Origin: Pogostemon cablin
Lineage: Eukaryota > Streptophyta > Magnoliopsida > Lamiales > Lamiaceae
Assembly (NCBI GenBank): GCA_023678885.1
Contig: CM043005.1
Location: forward strand, 9,538,314-9,602,313
DNA: 64,000 bases
Direction: 5' to 3'
Position numbers and translations under genes: made by a program. The notes beneath the pieces are model-generated. The model was not told the origin of the DNA. It made no database searches and was given only the letters and a program-made list of their open reading frames with translations. Positions 22,390 through 34,270 of this stretch are shown piece by piece (position 1 is the first letter of the stretch; every line of letters starts with the position of its first letter).

Positions 22390-25200
22390 CATACGATTTC
22401 TCATAATAGGTGGTACTCGCGCTCCATGTGTTTAATTTCCTTATGAACTTGTGATTCCTTCAAGTTTGCAACTGCACCAATATCATCAATATAAATTGTG
22501 ATAACCTTGGGCAAACTTAGAATCACACCAAAGTCCATCATGAAGTTTCTAGAGTCATATAGATACTTTGGCTGCCTTATAGGTTCCAATTTATCATCTT
22601 TCCATGATGGAGTCTGGAGTCCGAAATATATTTCTATATAACACTCCTCCATATTATGGCTATACTTCCTAAAATTAAACACATAACCTTGAGGTGGATT
22701 TACTACCATCCCATCTGATTTGAAAAATCCGAATCTACGTAACTCATAAGAAGCAGCGAATCTGTCCGGTAAGCCTACATATAATTTTTAGTCCTTTTCA
22801 GGTACATAAGTATATGTCTTACCATAATTCAACATTCTTATTTTGGGTTACCTTGATACCTACTGTTCATGCCATCGGCAAAATAGATATCCAATCTCAT
22901 GCATAGCATTCCTTAGATTAAGCTTCCTCATTTGCCGAAGCATAAGGAACCGCTTTTATCTTCTTTATCTACTTTTGTGTCACAAGACACATTCACTTAG
23001 ATAAATTCACATGCTAAACGAGTAAGGATCGTATCATTATATGAAACTTGAGATAAGCATAACATCCTTTCTTGTGATCCGTATTACCATGATCAAAAGG
23101 ATATTTTTGCTCTTCTTAAGTCCTTCATCTCATACCGCTTTATCAACCATACCCATACGCCCGACAATACTCTTTCATTGTCTCCAATGAGCAAGATACT
23201 ATCTACGTATAGTACAAGAAATATCACCACGTTTCCATCACTCTTTTCAATACACAAGACCCATCCGATCATTGATTAGATCCATGTCACTGGATTACCT
23301 CATCAAAACGGATGTTTCTTGATCTTGAAGCTTGTTTTAGTCCATGAATGGACACTTTTAAGCTCACTATCACAATGCTCTTAGCTCTTTGCAATGAATC
23401 ACTCTGGTTGCTTCACATAGATGTTTCCCTTAAGACTTTCAATCAGGAAAGCTGTCTCGACATCTATTTACTATCCCTCATATTTCATATGAGTAGCAAC
23501 AAATAAAAGTGTCCGGATCAACTTAGGCATAGCTACCGGCGAACAGATTTTCTCATAATCGAACCCTTTCTTTCTGAGTATACCTTTTCGCAAAAAGCTT
23601 GCTTCCAAGGTTTTCACCTTATTCTATGATCCTCTTTTATTCTTGCATGCCCGCTTCCAATGGCTTTTACGCCATTTAGCGGTTCAACAAGCATCCAGAC
23701 CTAATTTAAAATCCATCGATTCTATTTTAATATTCATTGCACTTACTAAGATTCCGCATTTTAATTTTGTAGTGCAATATCGTATCCCTGGGATAATACC
23801 ATGTTTACTAGGGATCAAGTCTTACGACTTTTCCAAAATATGTATCTCACGGGTTGTCGAATAACCCTCCCACTGCGATAAGACACTACATGTAATTGTG
23901 TATCAGACGTGATACGCGTTGCAGTTTACCTTGTGGTATATCCTCTTGTACACTTGGTACTTATACTTTGTGTTTTCTTCTTACTACCTTTAGAACAACT
24001 CATACATGGGTTTGTGATTTATTACATAGTCCCTTTCCAAAAATCTAGTGTTTGTGTTAACAATCACCCTTCGATCTTTTAGACTAAATAAATCACCTTC
24101 ATTTTTATAGCATATCCCATAAACAGATAAACATTCAAATGAATTACTGTTTCTAGGGCTTATCCATAAAATGAATTAAGTAATTCCAAATAATTCATCA
24201 TCTATCTAATCATTACCATAAGAGTCTTATTCCTTCTATCCACCATACCATTCAGCTGGAGCATGCCCGGTGTAGACCACTTGAGATTTAATCTCAACCT
24301 CTGATTAATAGCTCCTAATTATCCTAAGAGGTACTCGTAATGACGATTAAATCATCATTACTTGATATATTTTCCATGATGCTTTACTGTACCAACCTTG
24401 CAATTCTTGAATTAATCAAAGAACTTAGACATGCAGTGCATCAAATAAATATGTCGGTATCTAGAATAATCTTCGATTATTCATTACCACCTCTAGCCTG
24501 GATAATATTAGGTCCACTTGAATCAGAATGAACCAATTCCAACATATATATCTATGGCTCTACACCCCTTTGCCTTGAAAAGGTAATTAATCATTTTTAC
24601 TTCTAAGTAAGACTCGCAAGTCCGATAGTTTCCACTTCAGATAAACCTTACGGTCTATCTGCTATCAACTTTTGAATCCTACTCAAGTAAAATGATCTAG
24701 TCTTAGATGCCAAATATATGTTTAGTTCATATCCGAAGGTATCTTTCTCTTATTAAGATTAGAAGATTCATTATTAATTACTATTTGTTGCATCTGTGGA
24801 ATATACATGATTTAAGAGTATACAAATTGTTCACCAACGTACAATAACAGATTACAACTCTATCCTTCATTATAATGACCATGTCATTTAAATGAAATGG
24901 AGTATCCATCTATTAATGCATAGAAACCAAAATTAAATTCTTTCTATGAAAACGTACGTAAAACAATTTCTCATAATCAAACGTCTACTCATATCATTAG
25001 ATAAATAGACAACTCCCACTGCAATAGCCACTACTCTTATAGTTTTACCCATGTCATAACAATCTTATCCTCACTTAGTAATAAACATTTAGTGATTCCA
25101 GTATCTACACACTTCGTGTCAGTAAATGCCATCACTAATCATGTTTTAAACAACTAGTGAATAAGATATAAAACTTGTTCACATTATGATGAAAATGGCT
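22390..25200 (-). pseudogene. Decayed copia pol of the outer element
   Basis: No long frame survives, but short in-order traces are readable on the minus strand. There is an RNase H end with AVANLKESQVHKEIKHMERE (about 22400-22500), an RT active-site trace YVDSILLIGDNE (about 23180-23215) and a DVKTAFLIGS-like block (about 23440-23470). An integrase trace NGMVDRRNKTLMVMIR lies near 24205-24255. The second aspartate of YVDD is serine and the integrase glutamate position reads aspartate. This part cannot support transposition. Confidence 0.75.
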
Positions 25201-26693
25201 TTCCTTTGCCACATGTTTTGTCAGAAGTTTTCCACCATATACATCCTATTGTAATTCAGGTGGAACTTACTCAAAAACATCTAGGCAATTCACGAAGAAT
25301 TAAATTGATCTAGGTTTCCCTTCAATTTATACTCCATGCTTTCCCAATTCATTCATCAAATTAAATCATGATCTTCTGCCTTTTAACTTACTCAAGTATT
25401 CGAAGAGTTACATGAGACCATCATATTTCTATGAACCTCTCATCTCTTCACTAGAGACTTTAATAGGCATCATGAGACGTCCCTTGTGAGAACACACATG
25501 TATTTTCTTAAGCAGTAAAATTCAAAACCAAGATTATTTTCTAATCATCTAATTTGGACAAGTAAATATAATTTCTTTTAGTCAACCATAAGTGAAATAA
25601 AACTATTTGAAATTCAGAGAATCATAAAAAAAATATATATATATATACCGATCAAATCTTCGAATTTTATCCTTTTATATTGATTCCCTCAAAACAATAT
25701 AAAAATAAAATTCACCGACATCTCAAGCACCGTGAGTCTGCAAGCCACGATAGTGTGGACGTTTACAAACCCGAACATTTACAAGAGAAGGATTTACCCA
25801 TTAATTTCATTTGTCAACCTAACTTTATGACAAAATAATTAATAGTCGGTTCCTCTTTAGCCATGCAAATAAAAGCAGTGACTCCGATGGGGAGGATACT
25901 TATTATTTACACCTAAGTGTACACCATTATTTGGCTCCAAGTCCGCGGCCCAAGCTTATGTGCCTTACAGATGGAGAAGTACACACGCGCTCGGATAACT
26001 TCCTACAGTCATCAATTATAAGTCTGTACAGTGATCCGCACATGAACTCATCCGATAGGGAGGAAGGTCTATGCCAACGCGCAAGTTCATATGCATCACA
26101 TTACAAACATAATTATTTAAAGAAGTCTGTCCCAGCAATCCATGAATAAACTCATCCGATGGGGAGGAAGGCTCTAATGTCGACGCGCAAGTTTATTCAC
26201 ATTGCTAACAAACCAATAATGGAGGCCACGGGAATTTTTACCAATCCCCTCTCCCACTTAGTTATTCAACACCGAGGGTTTTTACATGCATATAATATTT
26301 AAAAATAAAATACGCAACCTAGCATGCTCATACTTCCAAATATATAACAATAATTGACCAATAAAACAATTACAGCAGTTATATATAAGGAAATAAATTG
26401 CCAAAAATAAGTTGACTTGATCAACACTCCAACATACATGCATATAATATACCAAATATAATACGCAATCTAGCATGCTTCTATTTAAGGCAATAAATCA
26501 TAGATAATCATGCTTACATATATAACAATAATCAATTAATAAATCAATTATAACAGTTATATAACAGCGAATTCGATTGTTCGCCACCAATCACGAATGC
26601 GGACAACTGCGATGGGGATCGACCTTCCCGCAGCCTGCTCCACCACTCCGGCACCCTGCCCGATCATATTGTGAAGACTCATGCGGAATCTGA
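25200..26693 (-). other. Gag-region and leader remains of the outer copia element, no open frame
   Basis: This part parallels 18000-19160 of the inner element, sharing blocks such as CACCGACATCTCAAGCACCG and GGGGAGGATACT. It should therefore be the old gag region. No frame of useful length and no zinc knuckle can be read. Confidence 0.55.
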
Positions 26694-26855
26694 TGCAGAC
26701 CAGTCGAACTTGATGCAAACCCGTTCGAACCTGGTGCAGAGTCGATCAAACCTGATGCAGACCAATCGAACCTGATGTGAATCCGCTCGAACCTGGTGCA
26801 GCATTGATCGAACCTGATATAGACCAATCGAACCTGATGCAAATCCGCTCGAACT
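26694..26855. repeat. 21-bp tandem repeat with 62-bp higher-order period in the copia leader
   Basis: Words of the type TCGAACCTGATGCAGACCAA recur about every 21 bases. Three adjacent variants form a 62-bp unit seen two and a half times. The array lies in the 5' leader between PBS and gag and is absent from the inner element, whose leader is unrelated here. The small minus ORFs across it are by-products of the repeat. Confidence 0.8.
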
Positions 26856-27464
26856 GTCGCTCGTCCAAGGGCCTACTTGCACGGAACCAAGTTCAGCCCA
26901 ACGCGCCAACTGTCGTTCAGGATTAACAACTGTAAGAAACTGGGAATCCAATCTCCACCGTCCAGAATCTACACCTTTGAGTTTTGAACATGCTGTCCAA
27001 ATTACAGGTCGATCCAACGGTTAGATTTTGAGAAACAGCTCTTTTCCCTCGACTGCGCAGAACAGAATTGCCTAAAAAACTGCTTCTGTTTTCGGCGTAT
27101 TCCCGACAACGCAAAGCTCCAAATACGATCTTCACCGTTCAAAATGTACATCCACAAAATCTGAACGTGCTGACCAAAATTCAGCCTGATCCGACGGTAG
27201 AAACTCTGGTTATTGCCTCTGCAATATCACTGCGCTGGATTTTCTCTCAATTTCTTCCTTCCATGTGAAATTGACGAACAGTTTTCGTCGAATCCTCTCA
27301 CACACAACTATTGACGAAGAACAGATATGATATAGGGTATATTTCACATAGGGATATACATGGTTTGCACAGTAAAACCAAAACCCTAAACATGCGATCC
27401 TAATTTCAAAAAATTAATCACATAAACCCTAGCCTAACGTGTCACGCTTCACCACGAAATCGAA

Positions 27465-27478
27465 GCTCTGATACTAAT
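27465..27478 (-). other. PBS of the outer copia element
   Basis: The minus strand reads ATTAGTATCAGAGC directly after the LTR. It is one mismatch from the usual TGGTATCAGAGC complement of initiator tRNA-Met. Confidence 0.8.
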
Positions 27479-28828
27479 TGTTGGCGCTTGGATCATTTGT
27501 TTAATGTGACTCGTTCGGATACCATGCGTTTCTAATACAGCGGAAGCAATAAATCATAGAAACGATTACCGTTCACCAGGGTATGTTGATGAAGATTAAT
27601 TCTCGCAGGTAGCCTGCGCAGTCCCACGAGAATGGCCATAACTTCCTCGTCTGATATCGGAATTGAGTGATCTTTACGTACAGACTCTCTTCGATGGCTT
27701 TCTGTCAGTATATTGATCATCAAATTTTGAGTACTTTACGAATTTATAAAAATTTCACAAGGTCGCGAACAGCAGCAGCAAACTACCTTCTGATCTTCTG
27801 CTGTATGTCCCAAGTCCGATCTCGACGTCGTGTGGACGACGATCTACGAGACCTCCTCAATCTGCTCTCAACCCTCATCACACGTGAATAATCAATTAGA
27901 TTAGGGTTCCAGATAAGCTGATGTGACTTATATACATGGGCTACAGCAGGGACCAGGAGGAGAAATTGGGTTGGGCCTCCGTTGGGCTTAAGTATCCAAG
28001 CTTAGCCCAAAGCTTATACTTAAGTCCAATAATAATAATATATTCCACTAAAATATTATTATTGCACTACCGTACCAATCCCAAAATTACGTTTTGGGCT
28101 CCTTCTTATTATGAGTCCATTAGTCTCCCCATGTTTAAGATATACAATGTCCATTAATTAATTAAGTTACTGACAACCCAATTAATTAATATCTCATCCA
28201 AGAGTAGTACCACTCAACCTTATTATCATGCCGGAATAAATTCCACCTGCAGGGTTTACATGATAATCCTTATGAGCTCCTCAAGGGGACATCATCAACC
28301 TATGACGGACACGGATTCCTTCTACAATCAACAGCACACCATAGAGACAACACTATTTTCCAACTCATCGAGTTTGTTGATTTAATTACATGTAAATCTC
28401 ACCCATTGATGAATCAAAGAAATACATACTGCCCTACGTGTCGAGGTTATTGTATAGGGATTAAGAGCACGAACTTCCATAATAACTGAGATCAAGTTCT
28501 CCTATAAGTCAGTATAAGTCAAACGATCTCAAGCAGTCCTGCTCAATACACACAAGTGCACTAGTGTGATTCTATAGCCAAGACAAGCTAATACCAAACC
28601 ACACTACAACCATCCTGATAGAGAGTCCCCGTCTATCTCGGTTGTGAGCATCTATTTATACTTTATAAGAAAACCGATAATATGATCTTTCGCGTGTTGT
28701 CGCACAACATATTATCTACAGTATAAAGTAAGTGGACTATTGCATCGAACATATAAATAAATTATAAGATGCAATCATTTGATCATATGATTCTCATTTC
28801 AAATTAATTGTTATAATACAATCCAACA
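27479..28828 (-). repeat. 5' LTR of the outer copia element (1350 bp)
   Basis: It matches the split 3' LTR along its whole length, including CAGCGGAAGCAATAAATCAT near the start and the terminal CAATCCAACA. It lacks about 36 bases near the right end (before ATACAATCCAACA) that the other LTR has, including GCTAGACTTTTAGTA. Confidence 0.9.
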
Positions 28829-28840
28829 CTTGACAGGAGT

Positions 28841-28843
28841 CAT
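28841..28843 (-). other. gag: Displaced start codon of Tat gag
   Basis: Read on the minus strand, ATG ACT CCT GTC AAG joins in frame to 12794 and below if the copia element and one copy of its target duplication are removed. The ATG lies about 40 bases after the PBS, a short leader consistent with the element's layout. Confidence 0.85.
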
Positions 28844-28882
28844 GTTGTATCTTTGTAGGGAGAAGAGATGAGAGGTAGAGAT

Positions 28883-28901
28883 GGTCCCACTGGGCGTGCC
28901 A
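28883..28901 (-). other. Primer binding site of the Tat element
   Basis: The minus strand reads TGGCACGCCCAGTGGGACC directly beside the LTR. It starts with the TGG expected for pairing to a tRNA CCA end. It is not the initiator-Met type used by the copia elements here. It resembles the tRNA-Arg-type PBS reported for Ogre/Tat elements, but that assignment is from memory. Confidence 0.65.
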
Positions 28902-29230
28902 AAATTTATAACAACAAATTTTATATTTATAATAAAATAAATACAAGTTAATTACAATAATAATCCAGAAGGATTAAACTTGATAATTAAGGAAGCAATC
29001 TCTATCAATCCTCTGATTATTCTCTCGAACCAACGTGGACTTTGACTGGTTGTGTTGACGGCGCTGACTGTGCTGACTTTGACTTTGTTGACTGGAGTGT
29101 ACGCTGACTGTGTTGACAGCGTGTGTGGAGTCGGATCTTCAATTGAAGCTTGTCCGAGCTCGAATTTAGGACTTTGTAACGTTTATCCAGAGGCGTCGAG
29201 CCTTTGTTTGGATTAAACGTATTTGATGTG

Positions 29231-29400
29231 AAAACACTCGATCTGGGGGGCTCAGCACCTTAATCCCGGGTCGTATGCTGTTCTTGTCTCGAAGAACACT
29301 GAAGAACTTAACGTATGCAAAACACTCGATCTGGGGGGCTTAGCACCTTAATCCCGGGTCGTATGCCGTTCTTGTCTTGAAGATCCTGAGGAGCGTTGCT
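29231..29400. repeat. 88-bp tandem duplication inside the Tat LTR
   Basis: Two nearly identical copies starting at 29231 and 29319 share CTCGATCTGGGGGGCT, TTAATCCCGGGTCGTATG and GTTCTTGTCT, with a handful of differences. The duplication falls in the R/U5 part of the LTR, downstream of the TATA box on the minus strand. Confidence 0.85.
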
Positions 29401-29474
29401 CGTGTTTCAACCTCTTCAGAGTGTCTGTGTCTTCAGATGCTTCAGTGTGTCCTTGGAATGAATGGAGGAGACCC

Positions 29475-29483
29475 CTTTATATA
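29475..29483 (-). promoter_or_regulatory. TATA box in the Tat LTR
   Basis: TATATAAAG on the minus strand is followed by GGGGTCTCC and a leader that includes the 88-bp duplicated block. It is correctly placed and oriented to start the retrotransposon RNA. Confidence 0.6.
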
Positions 29484-29991
29484 GGTGAGAGGTGAAGACC
29501 CCTCATAAATGTCCTGCATTCTGATTGGTCCAGAGTTATTTGGGCCATGTCCTGCGGGCTTGGGCCTCCACTTGTTTGGGCTGTAATCAGGCCTATTTTA
29601 TTTAGGCCTGATTTAATTTGTATGAGCTTGTTTGACTTCAGTCAGACCTCCTTTAATTTGGGGCTTATTTGACTTGGGTCAGGCCTCATTTAATTTAAGC
29701 TCCATTTAATTTGTTGGGCCCAAATTATTTATTAATTTACTTTAGGAATTAATTTATTTAAATTCCAAAATAAATTAATATTTAATTAATAAAATTCACA
29801 TGTCGCCATTTAATTGGACCGTAAATTTTAATTGCTTACAGACCCATACAAATTTACTTTTTCTCTCTCCATAACCCCACACTTCACACTAATACACCTC
29901 CTTAAAATATTATTTCTCTCACCTCAACTACCCCCAACTACCCATTAAATATTATATCCCTTAATTTACGTGCAAAAACATTTCACCACTC

Positions 29992-30008
29992 TTGTTGTGG
30001 GACGGAGG
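29992..30008. mobile_element. Half of a Stowaway-type MITE next to the Tat LTR
   Basis: GGGACGGAGGGAGTA is the typical right inverted terminus of a Stowaway MITE with its TA. No left terminus is found between the Tat LTR end (29840) and here, so the rest may lie on the other side of the Tat element, outside the window. Confidence 0.45.
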
Positions 30009-30023
30009 GAGTAAAAAATTTAT

Positions 30024-30284
30024 GGCAAAGACTTGTGTGAGACCGTCTCACGTAAGGGCTTACGTGGGAGTGACGTGAGACGGCCAAAAAGTGATAATTT
30101 TTATAAAGAAAATTGATAATATATTAATGAAAAGTGATAATGCTCTTTCATGAACAGTTTATAGTGTAAATAAAAAGTGATAACATTTTATAGCGAAAGT
30201 GATAACGATTTATAGCGAAAGTGATAATTATTTTAAAAAGTGAAAAATGGTCTCACGTGAGACGGTCTCACGAAAGACCTACCC
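30024..30284. mobile_element. Mutator-type MITE, 261 bp, copy 1
   Basis: The element is flanked by AAAATTTAT on both sides (30015-30023 and 30285-30293), a 9-bp target duplication. Its ends are inverted and contain GAGACCGTCTCACG on the left and CGTGAGACGGTCTC on the right; each of these is itself a short palindrome. The interior is AT-rich with AGTGATAA words and no ORF. The 9-bp duplication points to the Mutator superfamily. Confidence 0.85.
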
Positions 30285-30293
30285 AAAATTTAT

Positions 30294-32119
30294 AGTATTG
30301 ATAAAAAGTGATAGCTAATTAAAAGGTAAGTGATAAATGTTCAATTAAATTATTTAATGAACACTGCTTTTTAAAAAAATAAAAAGTGATAAGATTTTTA
30401 ATAAAAAATGATACTCGATAAAAAAAAGTAATAATTATTTAAATGAACTTTTTCATGAACTATTATTATAATAAATAAAAACTATAGCTAATTAATAAAA
30501 AGTAAAGTTATTATTATTATTATTATTATTATTTTAAAATATATTTTATTCTGAAACGATTAACACTAGTTGTGTTCTAAAAGAAAATATTTTTTAAATT
30601 TATTTGGAATAATAAAATAATAATACAGATGTAATAATCAATAATAATAATATATATTTAAAACAAAATAAAACCTACTTTAGTTGTTAAAAAAAAAAAA
30701 GCGACTAACGTCAAAATGAGTTAATTAAGTTAATTGGGTGGGACATTGCACGTTATTAGCAGGTTATGAGTTGGGATAGATCCGCGAGATTATTTATTGG
30801 GTTTTATTTGATCCGTCTAACGAGATGAGATTCGTGAGACGGTCTCACACAAGTCTTTTCATTACAAATTTATTTTTTAAACCCACTATATGAAATTCCA
30901 ACAACTACTGATGCCGAATTTGTTATGAGTCCAACAGATTTGTGGATATTAAAATTAAAAAAACAATATGTTAATTTTGGTTAAAACAAAATAAGAAAAT
31001 ATTATAATCCATGAAGAGATCTTTACTTTTTAATAATATTATCTTTATGTTTCTAGTTAGTTATAAGTTTTACTTTTTTAATAGTACTATAAAACAAAAT
31101 GATTTTTAATTGGACTTAAAAGTTAAACAATAAAATTTTTGGAGTATAATTTAAGATGATCTCACACAATTTTTTAAGCAGCACACTTGTACAGGACTAT
31201 TTTATGAATGGTAATTAATTATTTCTTTTTATTAAACTAGTTTTTTATTAGAGTAAATGGCCAAAATTTAATTTTTTTTAAAAACAAATTAGAAGGAGAA
31301 TTATAAGGAGGATTGAGATAGGGAGTTATGAGTTATCTTGGTAAACTAACTACTGAGTATACTAACTACTAATATTTTCTGATAAAAATTTAATCCATAA
31401 CTTTAACAATTAAATTTAAATTAAGAGATAATTACACTTTTGATCTTGAAAATATTTAGAACATTAAACGGTTTCCTATGAGAACTAAATTACAATTACC
31501 CCTTTAAATTAATTATATGAAGAAAGTCAATGATGATTACGTGGAGTATATAATTTCTTTTGCAAAACCTACAAACTACTTTCATTGTTTTGGAATCAGA
31601 TTCTGTATTAGATGAGGATAAGATAAATCTAATTTAGAATTAACATCCACAATTACAAGAGCCATGTTATATGGTGGTCCAATATTTATGTATTCTCATT
31701 GGGAAAAAATTCTGATTCTCTAACTATTATTTTGTTTTGCAATTATCATCAAGGAATTTTCCAACAATTTCAAATTTAATTTTACATGTGATTTTTTTTT
31801 CTGGCCTTTAATGGTCGATGTAACGTTTAAAAATACAGTGGTTGAGTTAATTATTTTAATGATCATGTTAATAATATTTTATTGCCACGTCAGCAATTGA
31901 AAAACTAGGAGTATGATCATAGGTAAAATAAGGGAATTCGATATATGCATTTTGTGACCGTACTAGAATTGAAAGTTTAAATTTCCCAATTAGCTAATTA
32001 ATAAATTTAATTCTACTATTAATTATTAATGGTAAAAAGTCCTATGGCCCGGGACTTATCGTGTACCCGGCACAAGAGCCTCCCCCTTATTGATTACGGT
32101 GTTTTAACTTTTGTGTATA
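30294..32119. other. AT-rich intergenic DNA without genes
   Basis: Apart from the isolated terminal repeat at 30833, this stretch holds ATT microsatellite-like runs (30505-30535) and degenerate AT-rich sequence. No ORF, RNA gene or intact element was recognised. Confidence 0.6.
30833..30858. repeat. Isolated terminal repeat related to the 261-bp MITE
   Basis: These 26 bases are the exact reverse complement of 30027-30052, the left end of MITE copy 1, and contain GAGACGGTCTCACAC. Either a second related element ended here or the two termini define a larger composite of about 830 bp. No matching 9-bp duplication is obvious for the composite. Confidence 0.6.
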
Positions 32120-32379
32120 CTCCATCCGTCTCATTTCAAATGACACACTTTTCATTTTGGGCTATCCCATAAAAGTTTGCACATCCAAAAAAAACAAAAA
32201 GTAAAAAACAATCACCCTTCCCCCATACACTTTAATTACAAAAAAAAAAAAACTATCTCTACCTACCATACTTTATCATTTATATATTACATAAAAATAC
32301 CATGATATCCCTAAAAGTTACTACTTTCTTAATCTCCGTGCCGAAAAGAGGTGTGCAAACTTTTTAGAGACGGAGGGAG
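32120..32379. mobile_element. Stowaway-type MITE, 260 bp
   Basis: The termini CTCCATCCGTCTC and GAGACGGAGGGAG are inverted and bordered by TA on each side (32118-32119 and 32380-32381). The arms continue to match imperfectly (AGTTTGCAC / GTGCAAACT). There is no coding capacity, as expected for a Tc1/mariner-derived MITE. Confidence 0.85.
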
Positions 32380-33777
32380 TATATAAATACGTGTACTAGA
32401 TTTGTATATCCAGGTTTATTCCAATTTAAATGTTGTGCCATTTTATATATATTAGTTAATATAAAAACTTATAACTTAATTTATTTTTCAATACAAAAAT
32501 AATATTTTTATTAATTAAATATTTTTTTAATATAAAATATAAAATATCACTGAACAGGTATGTACTTCATGTGTAGCACATTTAACATTATAAACTTTAA
32601 TTAATTACTAATTAAGTAACTATAACTAGAACAATTGATCATATTAACTTGCAAAAATTTCTTGTGAGTTGTTAACAGTGGAGGCTGTTACAACCTAATT
32701 ACTAAAAGATATCGACTTTACTTGGGTAAATAATAAATAAATAACTATTAATTAAAATACTAAAGAGAGGAAGATGTATAATTTGAGATTAAAAACAATT
32801 AAAGTCAAGATTACTGATGAGTTATTCGATGAAGTCCATAATTAATTGAGTTTGTTAAAATATTGTTGAGAAGAAAACAACCCTTATCAACACCACCTAA
32901 CAACTTTCACTTTAATTTGATGATAATTTAGGACTTTTGTACTTAAAACGTCAACAATATTAATTTTTCTGTATTTAAAATTACGCCACCATAATAGCGA
33001 CCATTATTCATGAACGTCACACTATATTAATATATATGAACCATTCAAATTTAATAATTATCTAATTACATAATTAAATTAAGGTTAGATTTAATTTGAG
33101 TTGCCCACACACACATGTACACAACCAACAACCCTAGCTAGCTATTTATTTATGATCAACCTAGTCAAGTTTTATGTACGTAAATTTAGTTTGTATTTTC
33201 ATAATTTCACTAAGTTTCCTAGAACTGAATTTCGAAATATTATCTTTACACATGACAACAAATATTTTATGTACGAAAAATTGCTACTTTTATAATATAA
33301 CAAAAAATTTAACTAGACTTAATTAGAAGACTAACGATTTATCATGTTTGTTATGTAATATGCTAGATGTACCCCTCAATTCAGGCAAACATACTTATGT
33401 GTACCCTGATTTATTGAAATAATTACACTTTGGAGTGAATTTTATATTTTTATTGAAATGTGTAATATATTTTAAAGAAAAATAGTTTATATTTTTAAAG
33501 GGTAAATTTTCATGTAATAAATTAAGAATAATTATATAAAATTAGGTGTATAGTGAACCGAGTTCACATGACACAAACTCCTGATCAATTCACATCGCTT
33601 GCCTTTTTTAAAAAAATTAATAAAAATTATTATAGCTATATTTTTGAATATTTAGTTGTGAAAATAACTAGCCAACAATATTAGTGAATCAAGTTAAATT
33701 TATGAGTATAGCTTGGTGCATCAGGTGTACCAATATACCAACAAGATTTAAGCTTTTTATAATCTTAAGTTCAATGC

Positions 33778-33780
<3 letters not shown>
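32380..33780. other. AT-rich intergenic DNA, nothing recognised
   Basis: Sequence is low in G and C with only short frames. The 64-residue frame at 33101 has no family features and atypical composition for a protein. Confidence 0.6.

Positions 33781-33848
<68 letters not shown>
33781..33848. repeat. (TA)n microsatellite
   Basis: About 34 uninterrupted TA units. Confidence 0.97.
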
Positions 33849-33850
<2 letters not shown>

Positions 33851-34270
33851 CTTTAAGTATACTATAGCAGAAACTTTTCTGCCTACGTGTCCTCTCTAGA
33901 ACGCTCCATTATGACGTGTAATTTTCTCATTTTTTTGAATTTTTAAATTATTTTTTATATGATTTCCTTATTTACTTATCATTAACTTCTTTATTTAATA
34001 TTTTCTTTTTAAAATAATGTATTTTTTTATTTTATTTATTAATCTTAAATAGGTAATAAACTTAAAAAAAAAACTATTTATAGAAATTAAGAACAAAATA
34101 TTAATTAAAAATAAAAAAATATGTTTATTTTAGATAATAATAAATAAAATTAACCATATACATAATTTAAGAAAAAAATCAAATTAAAAATATATATCAA
34201 AATATAAATTTAAAATATATTTATCTTTTCTTGCATGTGCACCTCATATTTAATTTATCATAAAATAAAT

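Larger units (their letters stand above)
12800..28828 (-). mobile_element. Outer Ty1/copia element, degenerate, inserted in Tat gag
   Basis: The element is bounded by TGTTGGCG at 12800 and CCAACA at 28828 and flanked by CTTGA on both sides (12795-12799 and 28829-28833), a 5-bp target duplication. The 3' LTR is 12800-13790 plus 21831-22225, split by the inner element. The 5' LTR is 27479-28828. An initiator-Met-type PBS lies at 27465-27478 and a polypurine tract at 22226-22236. The interior (22226-27478) holds stop-ridden traces of pol on the minus strand. LTR copies differ at several per cent by eye, so it is older than the inner copy. Confidence 0.92.
2607..29840 (-). mobile_element. Ty3/gypsy Tat-lineage LTR retrotransposon, nested and degenerate, left end not found
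   Basis: On the minus strand the order is LTR (29840-28902), PBS, gag, protease, RT, gypsy-type RNase H, second RNase H, integrase (to 6447), minisatellite, then an antisense PMD unit. The double RNase H and the absence of a chromodomain mark the Tat lineage. Only the 5' LTR is visible; a matching 3' LTR was sought by eye in 1-2600 without success, so the start given here is only the far end of the PMD unit. Without the 16-kb nested copia insertion, the visible element is still over 11 kb. Frameshifts in gag and RT, a stop after protease and a changed integrase catalytic residue make it non-functional. Confidence 0.85.
28902..29840 (-). repeat. 5' LTR of the Tat element
   Basis: The LTR runs from beside the PBS to about ATTGCTTACA at 29840, giving a minus-strand start TGTAAGC. 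It contains a minus-strand TATA box (TATATAAAG, 29483-29475) and a pyrimidine/GGGCC-rich U3. It also has a run of GTTGACT/GCTGACT words (29040-29120) and two tandem 88-bp copies of a block containing ACTCGATCTGGGGGGCT (starting at 29231 and 29319). The left boundary lacks a clean TG/CA end, so it is approximate to a few bases. No second copy was found in the window. Confidence 0.65.

Noticed and set aside
26591..27017. Two minus-strand ORFs with RFD/ASGS repeats
   Set aside because: They come from the 21-bp tandem repeat in a copia leader and have no coding features.
28834..29840. A second independent gypsy element to the right of the copia nest
   Set aside because: The gag frame joins exactly across the copia insertion through the CTTGA duplication, so this LTR belongs to the same element as the pol at 6447-9077.
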